From Gemmatimonadales bacterium (GTDB lineage Bacteria > Gemmatimonadota > Gemmatimonadetes > Gemmatimonadales > GWC2-71-9), in contig JACKDA010000003.1 of the NCBI GenBank assembly GCA_020633775.1, forward strand, positions 95,802-159,801: a stretch of 64,000 bases of DNA, given 5' to 3'. Numbering within the stretch: position 1 is the stretch's first letter; each line of letters opens with the position of its first letter. The notes below the pieces were generated by a model. The model was not told where the DNA came from. It saw only the letters and a program-made list of their open reading frames with translations, and did no database searches. Positions 1-9,500 of the stretch are shown here, piece by piece. Both the position numbers and the translations under genes were made by a program.

Positions 1-113
1 TCCACATCTACCTGGCGATGCGCGCCGACGTGCTCGAGCACGACAGCACGATCTCCTCGATCATCAGTGGCGGGCGGATGGTGCCGCCCGAGGAGCGGTT
101 CGAGGATGACTGA
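1..113 (+). CDS. C-terminal end of [NiFe]-hydrogenase b-type cytochrome subunit (partial)
   Basis: Only the last 36 codons are present, read from base 3 to the TGA at 111-113. The peptide contains HIYLAMRADVLEHDST followed by ISSIISG. This matches the conserved tail of the HyaC/HupC membrane cytochrome b that passes electrons from an uptake [NiFe] hydrogenase to the quinone pool; in that family the tail reads roughly H-Y-x-x-x-RED-x-M-S-x-x-S-x-I-S-x-M-I-S-G. The position directly before a hydrogenase maturation protease and a full hyp set supports the call. The structural hydrogenase subunits should lie just left of the window. The stop codon overlaps the start of the next gene. Confidence 0.75.
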   Translation, partial: HIYLAMRADVLEHDSTISSIISGGRMVPPEERFEDD

Positions 114-618
114 GCCCGGCCGCCGCATCCTCGTCATCGGCCTCGGCAACCCGCTGATGGCCGATGACGGGGCGGGCCTGGCCGCCCTCGACCTCCTCGC
201 GCGCACGTGGCAGTTGCCCGACAGCGTCGAACTGCTCGATGGCGGCACCTGGGGCATGAACCTCCTGCCGACGATCGAGGCCGCCGACACGGTGCTCCTC
301 CTCGATGCGATCCACACCGGCGGCCCACCCGGCGCCCCCGTCGAACTGGAGGGTCCCGAGATCCCGGCGATCCTGCGCCACAAGCTCTCGCCCCACCAGA
401 TCGACCTCGGCGAGGTGCTCGCCCTCGCCGCCCTGCGCGGCACCCTGCCCGAGCGGTTGGTGGCGATCGGCGTCGAGCCCGCGGAGCTGACGATGCGCAC
501 CGCGCTCAGCGCGCCGGTCGCCGCGGCCCTGCCGGGGATGGTCGCCCGCGCGATCGCGCGCCTGCAGGGCTACGGGGTCCATGCGGTCCCGGCGGAGCCG
601 GCGGCATGCACGAGCTGA
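106..618 (+). CDS. hydrogenase maturation protease (HyaD/HybD/HupD family)
   Basis: Nickel-dependent endopeptidase that trims the C-terminus of the [NiFe]-hydrogenase large subunit after metal insertion, in the cytoplasm. The 170-residue length is normal for the family. It opens with the glycine-rich motif GLGNPLMADDGAG, has a mid-protein acid in LLLDAIHTGG, and has the conserved histidine in SPHQIDLGEVL, matching the nickel-ligand positions of HybD. The ATG at 106 overlaps the end of the cytochrome gene by 8 bases, so I prefer it to an ATG at 67 that would add 13 unconserved residues. The gene overlaps hypA by 13 bases. Confidence 0.9.
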   Translation: MTEPGRRILVIGLGNPLMADDGAGLAALDLLARTWQLPDSVELLDGGTWGMNLLPTIEAADTVLLLDAIHTGGPPGAPVELEGPEIPAILRHKLSPHQIDLGEVLALAALRGTLPERLVAIGVEPAELTMRTALSAPVAAALPGMVARAIARLQGYGVHAVPAEPAACTS

Positions 619-866
619 GCCTCGCCCTCGAGGTCTGCCGCCTGGCGGAGGTGCACCTCGCCGAGGCCCCGGCCACCTCGCTGCGGAACGTCGCCGTCGA
701 GGTCGGCGACGATGCCAATGTCGAGGTCGAGAACTTCAGGTTCTGTCTCGAGGCCCTCCTGTCGGCCCCGCCGTTCGGGGCGGCCCGACCGACCATCCTG
801 CGCTGCGCCGGCCCCACCCTGCGCATCGCCTACCTGGAGGTGGACGATGGCCGTCCGGATCATTGA
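606..866 (+). CDS. hypA: HypA/HybF-like hydrogenase nickel chaperone lacking the zinc finger
   Basis: HypA hands nickel to the hydrogenase large subunit together with HypB. This copy keeps the N-terminal MHELSLALEV with His2, the nickel ligand, and the helix VENFRFCLEALL. It is only 86 residues instead of about 113-120. The segment that normally carries two CxxC pairs is missing: the chain runs from RPTILRCAGP straight into the terminal strand LRIAYLEVDD. The remaining cysteines (positions 11, 47 and 67) form no CxxC pair. The reading frame is intact and the gene overlaps both neighbours, so this looks like a domain loss rather than a frameshift. Confidence 0.8.
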   Translation: MHELSLALEVCRLAEVHLAEAPATSLRNVAVEVGDDANVEVENFRFCLEALLSAPPFGAARPTILRCAGPTLRIAYLEVDDGRPDH

Positions 867-1521
867 GGTCCGCGAGCGGGTGATGGCGCGCAACGACGAG
901 CTGGCGGCGGGCGTGCGCGAGCGGCTGCACGGCGCCGGCATCCCCGCGTTCAACCTCGTCTCCTCGCCCGGCGCCGGGAAGACCGCCCTGCTCGAGCGCA
1001 CCCTCGATGCGCTCGGCGACGAGCTCGGCATCAGCATCGTGACGGGCGACGTCCAGACCCAGAACGATGCCGACCGCCTGGCCCGGCGCACCGAGCGGCT
1101 CGTCCAGGCCGTGGTCACGGGAGGGGCATGCCACCTCGATGCGCGGCAGGTCGACACCGCACTCGATGCGCTCGACCTCGCCGCGACCGGCCTCCTCTTC
1201 ATCGAGAACGTCGGCAACCTGGTCTGCCCCGCGAGCTGGGACCTCGGCGAGGAGGCGAAGATCGTCCTCTTCTCGGTCACGGAGGGCGAGGACAAGCCGC
1301 TCAAGTACCCGAAGATGTTCCGCGAGGCACGCTACGCCGTCTTCACCAAGATCGACCTCCTGCCCCACGTGCCGTTCGACCTCGAGCGCGGGCGGCGCTG
1401 TGCCCTGGAGGTCAACCCCACCCTCCAGCTGTTCGAGACGTCCGCGCTCACCGGCGAGGGACTCGAGGAGTGGTTCGCCTTCCTGCGCCGCGCGGTGCAT
1501 CCCGCGCCGGTGCCCGGATGA
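847..1521 (+). CDS. hypB: HypB, GTPase for hydrogenase nickel incorporation
   Basis: GTP-hydrolysing accessory protein that delivers nickel with HypA. The 224-residue protein has the P-loop SSPGAGKT near residue 38, the family motif GGACHLDARQ with the metal-binding Cys-His pair of the G domain, ENVGNLVCPASWDLGE, and FTKIDLLPHVPF as the nucleotide-specificity region. It has neither the N-terminal CxxCGC high-affinity nickel site nor a histidine-rich stretch seen in many HypB proteins, so it can guide or insert nickel but probably does not store it. The ATG at 847 lies inside the end of hypA (20-base overlap) and the stop shares ATGA with hypF. Confidence 0.93.
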   Translation: MAVRIIEVRERVMARNDELAAGVRERLHGAGIPAFNLVSSPGAGKTALLERTLDALGDELGISIVTGDVQTQNDADRLARRTERLVQAVVTGGACHLDARQVDTALDALDLAATGLLFIENVGNLVCPASWDLGEEAKIVLFSVTEGEDKPLKYPKMFREARYAVFTKIDLLPHVPFDLERGRRCALEVNPTLQLFETSALTGEGLEEWFAFLRRAVHPAPVPG

Positions 1522-3842
1522 GCACCCCCACACGGCAGGTCGTGGCCCAACGGCTCACGGTGACCGGGGTCGTGCAGGGCGTCGGGTTCCGACCGTTCGT
1601 CCACCGCTTGGCGGTGCGCCTCGGCCTGGCCGGTTCGGTGGCCAACGTGGGTGGTGAAGTCGAGATCATGCTCGAGGGGGAGCCGGAGCGTCTCGCCGCC
1701 TTCGTCACCGCCCTGCGCGCCGAGGCACCCGCACTGGCGGTGATCGAGACGGTCTCGGCGACGACCGTGCCCGCCACCGGCCGTGATCGGTTTCGCGTCG
1801 CGGCGAGTCGCGACCCGGTCGGCCGCCGACAGCCGGTCCCGGCCGACGCGGCGATGTGCTCCCGGTGTGAGGCCGAGCTCCTTGACCCGGCCAACCGCCG
1901 CGCCGGGTACCCGTTCGTGACCTGCACGGACTGCGGCCCGCGCCACACCGTCATCGAGGCGATGCCGTACGACCGCGAGCGGACCAGCATGCGACACTTC
2001 CGCATGTGCGCGCGCTGCCAGGCGGAGTACGACACGCCGGGGGATCGACGCTACCACTCCGAGACCAACAGCTGCCCGGCCTGCGGCCCGACGCTCTGGC
2101 TTGAGGGACCCGGCGGCACGGAGCACCGCGGCCCGGCCGCCGACATCATCTCGGCGGCCGCGCGCCTCCTCGCCGGCGGTGCGATCGTTGCCGTGCGCGG
2201 CTTCGGCGGATTCCACCTGGCGGTGGATGCGACCTCGCCGGCGGCGGTCGAACGGCTGCGCGCCCGGAAGCGGCGCGACGCCAAGCCGCTGGCGGTGATG
2301 GTGCGCACGCTGGAGGAGGCGGGCACCCTCGCCCGGATCGGCGCGGTCGAGGCGGCGATGCTGCGCTCGAGCGCCCGACCGATCGTGCTGCTGCCCGCCC
2401 GCGCGGACGGCCCCCTGGCCCCCGGCGTCGCCCCGGGGCTGGACACGATCGGGGTGATGCTCCCGTCCACCCCGCTCCACCACCTGCTGCTGGCCGCGCT
2501 CGACGGGCCGCTCGTGATGACGAGCGGCAACCACAGCGAGGAGCCGATCGCGATCGGCAATGCGGAGGCCCGGACCCGGCTGCGGGAGATCGCGGACGCG
2601 TTCCTGCTCCACGACCGCGAGATCATCACGCGCTACGACGACTCGGTGCTGCGGGTGGTGTCGGGCACGCCGCGGTTCCTGCGCCGGGCTCGCGGCGTCG
2701 CGCCACTCCCGCTCGCGGTGCCGGTCCCGTCGCCGATGCCGGTGCTGGCCGTCGGGGGCGACCTCAAGAACACCTTCACGCTGCTCGACGGCGCCCGCGC
2801 CTACGTCTCGCAGCACCTCGGCGACCTCGCCGACTACGACACGCTGCTGCACTTCGACGAGACCCTCGCGCGCTACCGCGACCTGTTCGGGGTGACCCCC
2901 GCCGCGGTGGTGCGCGACCTCCACCCGGGATACCACTCCAGCCGGATCGCGGAGTTGCACGAGTCGCTCCCCTGCCTCGCGGTGCAACACCATCACGCGC
3001 ATGTCGCCGCGGTGCTCGCGGAGCACGGGCACACCGGACCCGCCATCGGCATCGCATTCGATGGCACCGGCTGGGGCGACGACGGGACGGTGTGGGGCGC
3101 GGAGATCCTCCTCGCGGACCTGACCGGCTACCGACGCCTGGCGCACCTGCGCGAGGCGGCCCTGCCCGGCGGCGACCTCGCCGCCCGGACGCCGTGGCGC
3201 GCCGCCCTCGGCTACCTCGCCCTCGACCCGTCGCTCGCCCCGTCGTTCCGGCTCGCGTTCACGGCGGTCGCTCCCGCCGTGCGGGAGGTGGCCGAGCAGC
3301 AGGCGCGCCGCGGGATCAACGCGCCGCGTGCCTCATCGATGGGACGCCTGTTCGACGCCGCGGCGGCGGTCCTCGGCCGACCCGGCGAGATCGCCTTCGA
3401 GGGCCAGGCCGCCATGGAGCTCGAGGCGCTCGCGGGCGACCGTCCCGGCAGGGCCCGACCCTTCCCGGTCCACCCCGACGGCCTCGGCGGCTGGCTCCTG
3501 GATCCGCTCCCCCTCCTCGCGGTGCTCGGGAACGAGCGCCAGCGCGGGGTGGAGATCGCCGATCTGGCGGCCGACTTCCACGACAGCATCGTGCGCGCCA
3601 CGGCGGAACTGATCGAGGCCGCCTGCGACGAGACCGGGATCCGGGTGGTCGCCCTCGGTGGCGGCGTGTTCCAGAACGCCCGCCTGCTCGCCCACCTCCA
3701 GGCGGCGCTGGTCGAGGCCGGCTGCACGGTACTCGTCCCGCGGCGACTCCCGCCGAACGACGGGGCGATCAGCTACGGGCAGGCCGCCATCGCGGCGGCC
3801 CGGCTGGCGGCGGATCACCACCCCACGGCAGGAGGAGCGTGA
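1518..3842 (+). CDS. hypF: HypF, carbamoyltransferase for hydrogenase CN ligand synthesis
   Basis: HypF converts carbamoyl phosphate to carbamoyl-AMP and transfers the carbamoyl group to the C-terminal cysteine of HypE, the first step in making the cyanide ligands of the active-site iron. The 774 residues show the full order: acylphosphatase domain (GVVQGVGFRPFVHRL), paired zinc-finger cysteines (CSRC, CTDC, CARC, CPAC), a YrdC-like domain (AVRGFGGFHLAVDA, RKRRDAKPLAVM) and a C-terminal Kae1-like domain with HHHAHVAAV and GIAFDGTGWGDDG. It starts in the ATGA overlap with hypB and ends in an overlap with hypC. Confidence 0.96.
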   Translation: MSTPTRQVVAQRLTVTGVVQGVGFRPFVHRLAVRLGLAGSVANVGGEVEIMLEGEPERLAAFVTALRAEAPALAVIETVSATTVPATGRDRFRVAASRDPVGRRQPVPADAAMCSRCEAELLDPANRRAGYPFVTCTDCGPRHTVIEAMPYDRERTSMRHFRMCARCQAEYDTPGDRRYHSETNSCPACGPTLWLEGPGGTEHRGPAADIISAAARLLAGGAIVAVRGFGGFHLAVDATSPAAVERLRARKRRDAKPLAVMVRTLEEAGTLARIGAVEAAMLRSSARPIVLLPARADGPLAPGVAPGLDTIGVMLPSTPLHHLLLAALDGPLVMTSGNHSEEPIAIGNAEARTRLREIADAFLLHDREIITRYDDSVLRVVSGTPRFLRRARGVAPLPLAVPVPSPMPVLAVGGDLKNTFTLLDGARAYVSQHLGDLADYDTLLHFDETLARYRDLFGVTPAAVVRDLHPGYHSSRIAELHESLPCLAVQHHHAHVAAVLAEHGHTGPAIGIAFDGTGWGDDGTVWGAEILLADLTGYRRLAHLREAALPGGDLAARTPWRAALGYLALDPSLAPSFRLAFTAVAPAVREVAEQQARRGINAPRASSMGRLFDAAAAVLGRPGEIAFEGQAAMELEALAGDRPGRARPFPVHPDGLGGWLLDPLPLLAVLGNERQRGVEIADLAADFHDSIVRATAELIEAACDETGIRVVALGGGVFQNARLLAHLQAALVEAGCTVLVPRRLPPNDGAISYGQAAIAAARLAADHHPTAGGA

Positions 3843-4134
3843 TGTGCCTCGGCATCCCCGGCCGCATCATCGCGGCGCACGATGATCAGGGCCTCCCGAT
3901 GGGCACCGTCGATTTCGGCGGCGTGCGGCGCGACGTCTGCCTCGCCTACGTCGCCGGCGAGGTGTCGGTCGGCGACTACGTGATCGTCCACGTCGGCTTC
4001 GCGATCTCGCGCGTCGACGAGGCCGAGGCACGACGCACCTTCGAGGCGCTGCGGGAGATGAGCCAGCTCGATGAGCTGGAGTGGATGCGCGCCACCGCGG
4101 ATGCCGCCCTCGACACGCTCGGGGAGGACCCGAC

Positions 4135-4138
<4 letters not shown>
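3842..4138 (+). CDS. hypC: HypC, hydrogenase maturation chaperone
   Basis: Small chaperone that, with HypD, holds the Fe(CN)2CO unit during assembly and presents it to the hydrogenase large subunit. It begins MCLGIPGRI; Cys2, exposed after removal of the initiator Met, is the conserved iron or HypD ligand. At 98 residues it is slightly longer than the typical 75-90 because of an acidic helical tail. Its ATG overlaps the hypF stop (TGATG), and its own stop overlaps the GTG of hypD, so it is translated within the same coupled chain. Confidence 0.95.
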
Positions 4139-5243
<1,105 letters not shown>

Positions 5244-5247
<4 letters not shown>

Positions 5248-6308
5248 CCGACGCGAACGGACTGGCCAGCGGGCTGGCCTGTGCCATCCCCCACGCCCCG
5301 CACGACAGGGTCCAGCTCGGTCATGGCTCGGGCGGGAAGTTGAGTGCGGCCCTCGTGCGCGATCACTTCCTCCCGCACTTCGCGAACCCGATCCTCGACC
5401 GCCTCGGCGACGGCGCGACCCTCGCCCTCGGGACCGGCGACATCGCCCTGTCGACCGACACCTTCGTCGTGCACCCGCTCGAGTTTCCCGGCGGCAACAT
5501 CGGATCCCTCGCCGTGCATGGCACCGTCAACGACGTCGCGATGGCGGGCGCCACCCCGCTCCACCTGACCGCCGGATTCGTCCTCGAGGAAGGCCTTCCC
5601 TTCGCCCTCCTCGACCGGGTCGTCGCCGCGATGGGTGCCGCCGCGCGCGCGGCCGGCGTGACCCTCGTGGCCGGCGACACCAAGGTCGTCGAGCGCGGGA
5701 AGGCCGACGGACTGTTCATCAACACGACCGGGATCGGCATCCTCCACCCCGGCTTCCGCCCCGCACCGGACCGCGCGCGCGAGGGCGACGTCGTGCTGGT
5801 CAGCGGCCCCATTGCCCGCCACGGCATGGCGATCATGGCGGTGCGGGAGGGCCTCGCCTTCGAGGCGGACATCACCTCGGATTCGGCGGCACTGCCCCCG
5901 CTGGTGGCGCGCCTCCGCGAGCAGGTCGGCCCGGAGGTCCATGTCCTTCGCGACCCGACCAGGGGTGGCGTCGCGAGTGCGCTCAACGAGATCGCGGCCG
6001 CCTCGGCCGTCGGGATCGAGCTCGCCGAGGATGCGATCCCGATCCCGGGCGCCGTGGCGGCGGCGTGCGAGATGCTCGGCCTCGACCCGCTCTACGTCGC
6101 CAACGAGGGCACCCTGCTGGCCATCGTGCCCGCGTCCCGCGCGGACGACGCCCTCGCCGCCCTGCGCCGGGAACCGATCGGTCGGGACGCCGCGGCGATC
6201 GGCCGCGTGGTGCGCGATCATCCCGGCATGGTGCTGATGCGCACGCGACTCGGGGGGCGGCGGGTGGTGGACCTGCTGCCGGGGGACCAGCTCCCGCGCA
6301 TCTGCTGA
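5244..6308 (+). CDS. hypE: HypE, carbamoyl dehydratase for hydrogenase CN ligand
   Basis: HypE accepts a carbamoyl group from HypF on its C-terminal cysteine and dehydrates it with ATP to a thiocyanate that donates CN to iron. The 354-residue PurM-like protein has the N-terminal loop GHGSGGKLS and the motif RDPTRGGVASALNEIA, and ends exactly in PRIC, the required C-terminal cysteine. It is the last gene of the coupled hyp chain; a convergent kinase gene ends 18 bases further on, with no obvious terminator between them. Confidence 0.96.
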
Positions 6309-6326
6309 GCCCGGCGGCAGGCCACC

Positions 6327-8876
6327 TCAGCGTCGGGTCGCCTCGAGTCGGTCGGCGATCTGGCGGGTGAACGGGTGGTCGGCACCGACCGCCGACTCCG
6401 CGATGCGCAGCGCCTCCACCAGCAGCGGCCGGGCCCGCGCCGTGTCGCCCGCGCGCAGGAGCGACTTGGCGTGCTCGTGGAGCGCGCGTGCGAGATAGGG
6501 GTTGTCGGCCTCGAGGGTCTCGCGCGCGATCGACACGGCCCGGCGATGCAGCGAGTCGGCCTCGGCGAATCGCCCCCGTGCGGCGATCAGCTCGGCGAGG
6601 TCGGATGTCGTGTATGCCACGTCCGGATGGCGCTCACCCTTCACGGCACTGTAGGCGAGGATCGCCCGCCGCAACTCGCGTTCGGCCGACACCGAATCGC
6701 CCTGCGCCAGTTCCAGCCGGCCCAGCTCCTCCAGCGCCCCGGCCGCCTCGATGGAGTTCGTGCCGTACCGCCGCTCCGCGATGCCCAGCGCTTCGGCGAT
6801 CACCGCCTCCGCCTCGTCGAGCCGACCCTCGAGGACGAGGGATTGGCCAAGACTGGTGAGGATGGTCTCCTCGCCCTCGCGGTCCGCCTCGGGCAGCGTG
6901 CGATAGATCGCGACGGCCTCGCGGAGCAGCCTCGTCGCGGCGGAGTCCTCGCTCCGTGTGGTCCGCAGCGCGGCGAGGGTGGACAGGGCGACCGCCTCGG
7001 CGCGCGAGTCGGGCGCCACCTCGTGGAAGACCGCGCGGGCCTCCTCGAGCAACGGCGCCGCCTCATCGAAGCGGCCGGCCTCCTTCAGCGTGACGCCGAG
7101 ATTGTGCAGGGCGGTGGCCTCCTGCTCCGACCCCGGCACCGCGGCATGGAGGATCGCCAGCGACTCGCGGTGGGCCGCTTCCGCCTCGTCATACCGGCCG
7201 CGCTCCCACAGGACGTTGCCCAACGCATCGAGCGCATCGGTGTAGCCGACCTCTCCCGGGACCCAGCCACGCGCCTCGAACCCCACCCGGTGCTGTGCCA
7301 CCGCCTCGCGCAGCAACGCCTCCGCGCGCTCGAGATCGCCGACCCCGCGGAAGGCGTTCCCCATCACCAGCAACAGCCCCGCCTTGGTCTCGGGGGCCAC
7401 CTCGAGTGAGTCGATCCGCGCGGCACCGCGCTCGAAGAGATCGGCGACCGAGACCTCGCGCCCGAGCACGCGGTCGGGATTCGCCTCGCTGAAGACGTCC
7501 TGCAGGAAGTCCGCGATCGCGTTGGCGCGCGTCGCCTCGGCCCGGGCGAGGTCGCGTTCGTCCGAGAGCCGGCCGGTGTAGAACATCACCGCTGCGGCGA
7601 GGCTCGCGACGCCGAGGCCGCCGGCGGCGACCGCCGCGCGATGCCGCCGCACGAACTTCCCCGCGCGGTAGCCCCAGGGCGTGCCGCGGGCCAGCACGGG
7701 CCGGCCGTCCAGGTAGCGGCGCAGGTCCTCGGCCATCGCCGCCACGGAGGCGTAGCGGCGATCCGGCTCCTTGCGCAGGGCGGTCAGCACGATGTTGTCG
7801 AGGTCGCCCGCCAGCAGCCGCGCCAGGCGGGCGGCGGTGGTGTCGCGCGCCGCGGCGATCGCGGCGTCCACGCGGGCACTCGGGCGCGAGGGCTCCCGTT
7901 GGCAGATCTCGCGTTCCATCTCGGCGGGCGTCGACCCGGTGACCTGCTGCGCCTGCTGCCCGGCCAGCAGCTCGTAGAGCAGCAGGCCGAGGGCGTAGAC
8001 GTCGGTGGCGGTGCTGACGCGCTGCCCGCGGACCTGTTCGGGGCTGGCGTAGGCGGGGGTCATCAAGCGCAGCGGCGCGGTCGTACTCGGTCCCGGCCCG
8101 CCGCTGTCGACCGCTTCCGGATCAAGGAGCTTGGCGATCCCGAAGTCGAGCAGCTTCGGGACTCCGTCCGCCGTGACCAGGACGTTGCCCGGCTTGAGGT
8201 CACGGTGCACCACCAGCCGCCGGTGGGCGTACTCGACGGCCTCGGCGACGAGGAGGAACAGCGCGATCCGCTCGCGGACCGACAGCCGTCGCGCATCGCA
8301 GAACCGATCGATCGGCTCGCCCTCGACATACTCCAGGGCCAGCCACGGGAGGCCTGCCGCCGTCGTTCCGCCATCGAGCATCCGCGCCACGTTCGGGTGG
8401 TCGAGGCCCGCGAGGATCTGGCGCTCGACCCGGAACCTCGCCACGGCGAGCCCCCCGATCGGCCCGCCCCGAATCACCTTGATTGCGACCTGGGCATCGT
8501 ACTCCGCGTCGTCCCGCGCCGCGAGGTGGACCGATCCCATGCCGCCGCGGCCGATCTCGCGGATCACCCGCCACGGTCCGACCAGGGTTCCCGGCACGAG
8601 ATCGGGCCTGGCGTCGAGGAGGTCGCGCGCCGCGTCCCCGACCGCACCGGCCAGCCAATCCCGCGTCGAGGGTGCCGTCCTGGTGTCGCGCCGGCGATCG
8701 GCGGCGAGCAGTGCCATCACCTCGCCGAGAAGGGCGGGCTCGTCCCCGAGCTCGGCCGACAGCGCCTCGAGCTGGGCGTCGAGCGGGAGGTCGGCCACGC
8801 GGTGGAACACCGCCTGGATCCGGTCCCACGCGGCGGCGTCCGGCTGGGGCGGTGGGGGAGTCGGCGTACCGGTCAT
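6327..8876 (-). CDS. transmembrane Ser/Thr protein kinase with TPR sensor region
   Basis: Membrane-anchored Hanks-type kinase of 849 residues. The catalytic domain spans roughly residues 101-380: glycine loop IGRGGMGSVH, VAIKVI lysine, HRDLKPGN catalytic loop, DFGIAKL and the TPAYASPEQ activation segment. One membrane segment follows at about 405-427. The rest is a TPR array of repeated A-x-x-x-H and E-A-x-x-L-Y/H units, probably a protein-interaction or sensor module outside the membrane. I chose the ATG at 8876 because AGGAG lies 4 bases upstream; an ATG at 8891 has no ribosome site. This layout (N-terminal kinase, one TM, TPR tail) is common in Gemmatimonadota and related phyla; substrates are unknown. 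Confidence 0.92.
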   Translation of the reverse strand: MTGTPTPPPPQPDAAAWDRIQAVFHRVADLPLDAQLEALSAELGDEPALLGEVMALLAADRRRDTRTAPSTRDWLAGAVGDAARDLLDARPDLVPGTLVGPWRVIREIGRGGMGSVHLAARDDAEYDAQVAIKVIRGGPIGGLAVARFRVERQILAGLDHPNVARMLDGGTTAAGLPWLALEYVEGEPIDRFCDARRLSVRERIALFLLVAEAVEYAHRRLVVHRDLKPGNVLVTADGVPKLLDFGIAKLLDPEAVDSGGPGPSTTAPLRLMTPAYASPEQVRGQRVSTATDVYALGLLLYELLAGQQAQQVTGSTPAEMEREICQREPSRPSARVDAAIAAARDTTAARLARLLAGDLDNIVLTALRKEPDRRYASVAAMAEDLRRYLDGRPVLARGTPWGYRAGKFVRRHRAAVAAGGLGVASLAAAVMFYTGRLSDERDLARAEATRANAIADFLQDVFSEANPDRVLGREVSVADLFERGAARIDSLEVAPETKAGLLLVMGNAFRGVGDLERAEALLREAVAQHRVGFEARGWVPGEVGYTDALDALGNVLWERGRYDEAEAAHRESLAILHAAVPGSEQEATALHNLGVTLKEAGRFDEAAPLLEEARAVFHEVAPDSRAEAVALSTLAALRTTRSEDSAATRLLREAVAIYRTLPEADREGEETILTSLGQSLVLEGRLDEAEAVIAEALGIAERRYGTNSIEAAGALEELGRLELAQGDSVSAERELRRAILAYSAVKGERHPDVAYTTSDLAELIAARGRFAEADSLHRRAVSIARETLEADNPYLARALHEHAKSLLRAGDTARARPLLVEALRIAESAVGADHPFTRQIADRLEATRR

Positions 8877-8975
8877 CTCTCTCCTGGGCATGGCCGTGGC
8901 GAGCGGGCGCGCCCCGCGCGCTGCCGTGGGCGACGAGAGGTCGTCCTCGCAAGCGTCACTCGCGCGGCGATTCCC

Positions 8976-9407
8976 TCAGTCGGCAGCTGGTCGGGCCCGC
9001 AGCACGCTGACCAGCATCGCGAGACTCAGTCCGACCGGCCCCCCGCTGACGAGCAGCATGACGAACCAGAAGTAGCCGGTGACGGTCGTCAGGGTATCGG
9101 TCTGCCCCGCCATCGTGTACTCCACCGGCTGCGGCGGTGCCGGGAGCGCGATCAGCGCGATCCACCCCGCGAGGAAGACCGCCGGCATCACGGCCCATCG
9201 ACCCGTCCATTTCCGGAGCAGGGCCCACGTCGGGAGGAGGAGCAGGAGGACCACCGGTGCCCCCCAGAGGAGGAGCGCCGGGCCCGGGCCGATCATCAAC
9301 AACGTGTCGTAGTCGGACCAGATCCGGATCGCGAACCAGGCCGACCAGCCGACCGCAGCGGCCCAGCCCCAGGGAAGCAGCCGGATCGAACGCGGGGGCG
9401 CGGTCAC
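8976..9407 (-). CDS. small polytopic membrane protein, unknown function
   Basis: I do not recognise the family. The 143-residue protein has four hydrophobic segments: LPWGWAAAVGWSAWFAI, IGPGPALLLWGAPVVLLLLL, WAVMPAVFLAGWIALIAL and TTVTGYFWFVMLLVSGGPVG. It has short loops and an arginine-rich end. No ATG exists in this frame; the GTG at 9407 is the most likely start because it forms a GTGA overlap with a 14-codon ORF whose own ATG has a good -10 box and a GGGAGG site nearby. Translation is therefore probably coupled to that leader. It is divergent from queC. Confidence 0.6.
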   Translation of the reverse strand: MTAPPRSIRLLPWGWAAAVGWSAWFAIRIWSDYDTLLMIGPGPALLLWGAPVVLLLLLPTWALLRKWTGRWAVMPAVFLAGWIALIALPAPPQPVEYTMAGQTDTLTTVTGYFWFVMLLVSGGPVGLSLAMLVSVLRARPAAD

Positions 9408-9448
9408 GGGAGCGCCCGTGCGGCGTGGCCTCGAGGCGTTGCACTCAT
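9404..9448 (-). CDS. 14-residue leader ORF upstream of the membrane protein gene
   Basis: A tiny ORF, MSATPRGHAARALP, starts at the ATG at 9448. A TATCTT box ends 6 bases upstream (9455-9460, minus strand). Its TGA overlaps the GTG start of the following membrane protein. It may be a leader peptide that loads ribosomes for the downstream gene. Alternatively the two ORFs are one gene split by a frameshift, because the 14 residues would make a normal basic N-terminus for the membrane protein. I cannot decide between these from sequence alone. Confidence 0.4.
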   Translation of the reverse strand: MSATPRGHAARALP

Positions 9449-9454
9449 CCTCCC

Positions 9455-9460
9455 AAGATA
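9455..9460 (-). promoter_or_regulatory. -10 box TATCTT upstream of the leader ORF
   Basis: TATCTT on the minus strand ends 6 bases before the ATG at 9448, the spacing expected if transcription starts at or next to the start codon. No convincing -35 is visible at 17 bases. Confidence 0.4.
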
Positions 9461-9488
9461 CTGCGCTGTCCTGCCACGATCGGCGCGA

Positions 9489-9494
9489 TAGATT
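9489..9494 (+). promoter_or_regulatory. -10 box TAGATT of queC (leaderless type)
   Basis: TAGATT ends 6 bases before the queC ATG and there is no Shine-Dalgarno site. The hexamer 17 bases upstream (CTGTCC) is a weak -35. Confidence 0.45.
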
Positions 9495-9500
9495 TCCTCG

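Noticed and set aside
847..930. Histidine-rich or CxxCGC nickel site in HypB
   Set aside because: Looked for and absent; the N-terminus is MAVRIIEVRERVMARN with no Cys or His cluster.
1332..3146. 604-codon minus-strand open frame opposite hypB/hypF
   Set aside because: Antisense shadow of hypF. GC-rich third positions keep the opposite frame open; composition is Arg/Gly/His-rich with no family motif.
7641..9491. 616-codon plus-strand open frame over the Ser/Thr kinase gene
   Set aside because: Antisense shadow; the minus strand has full kinase motifs and TPRs.
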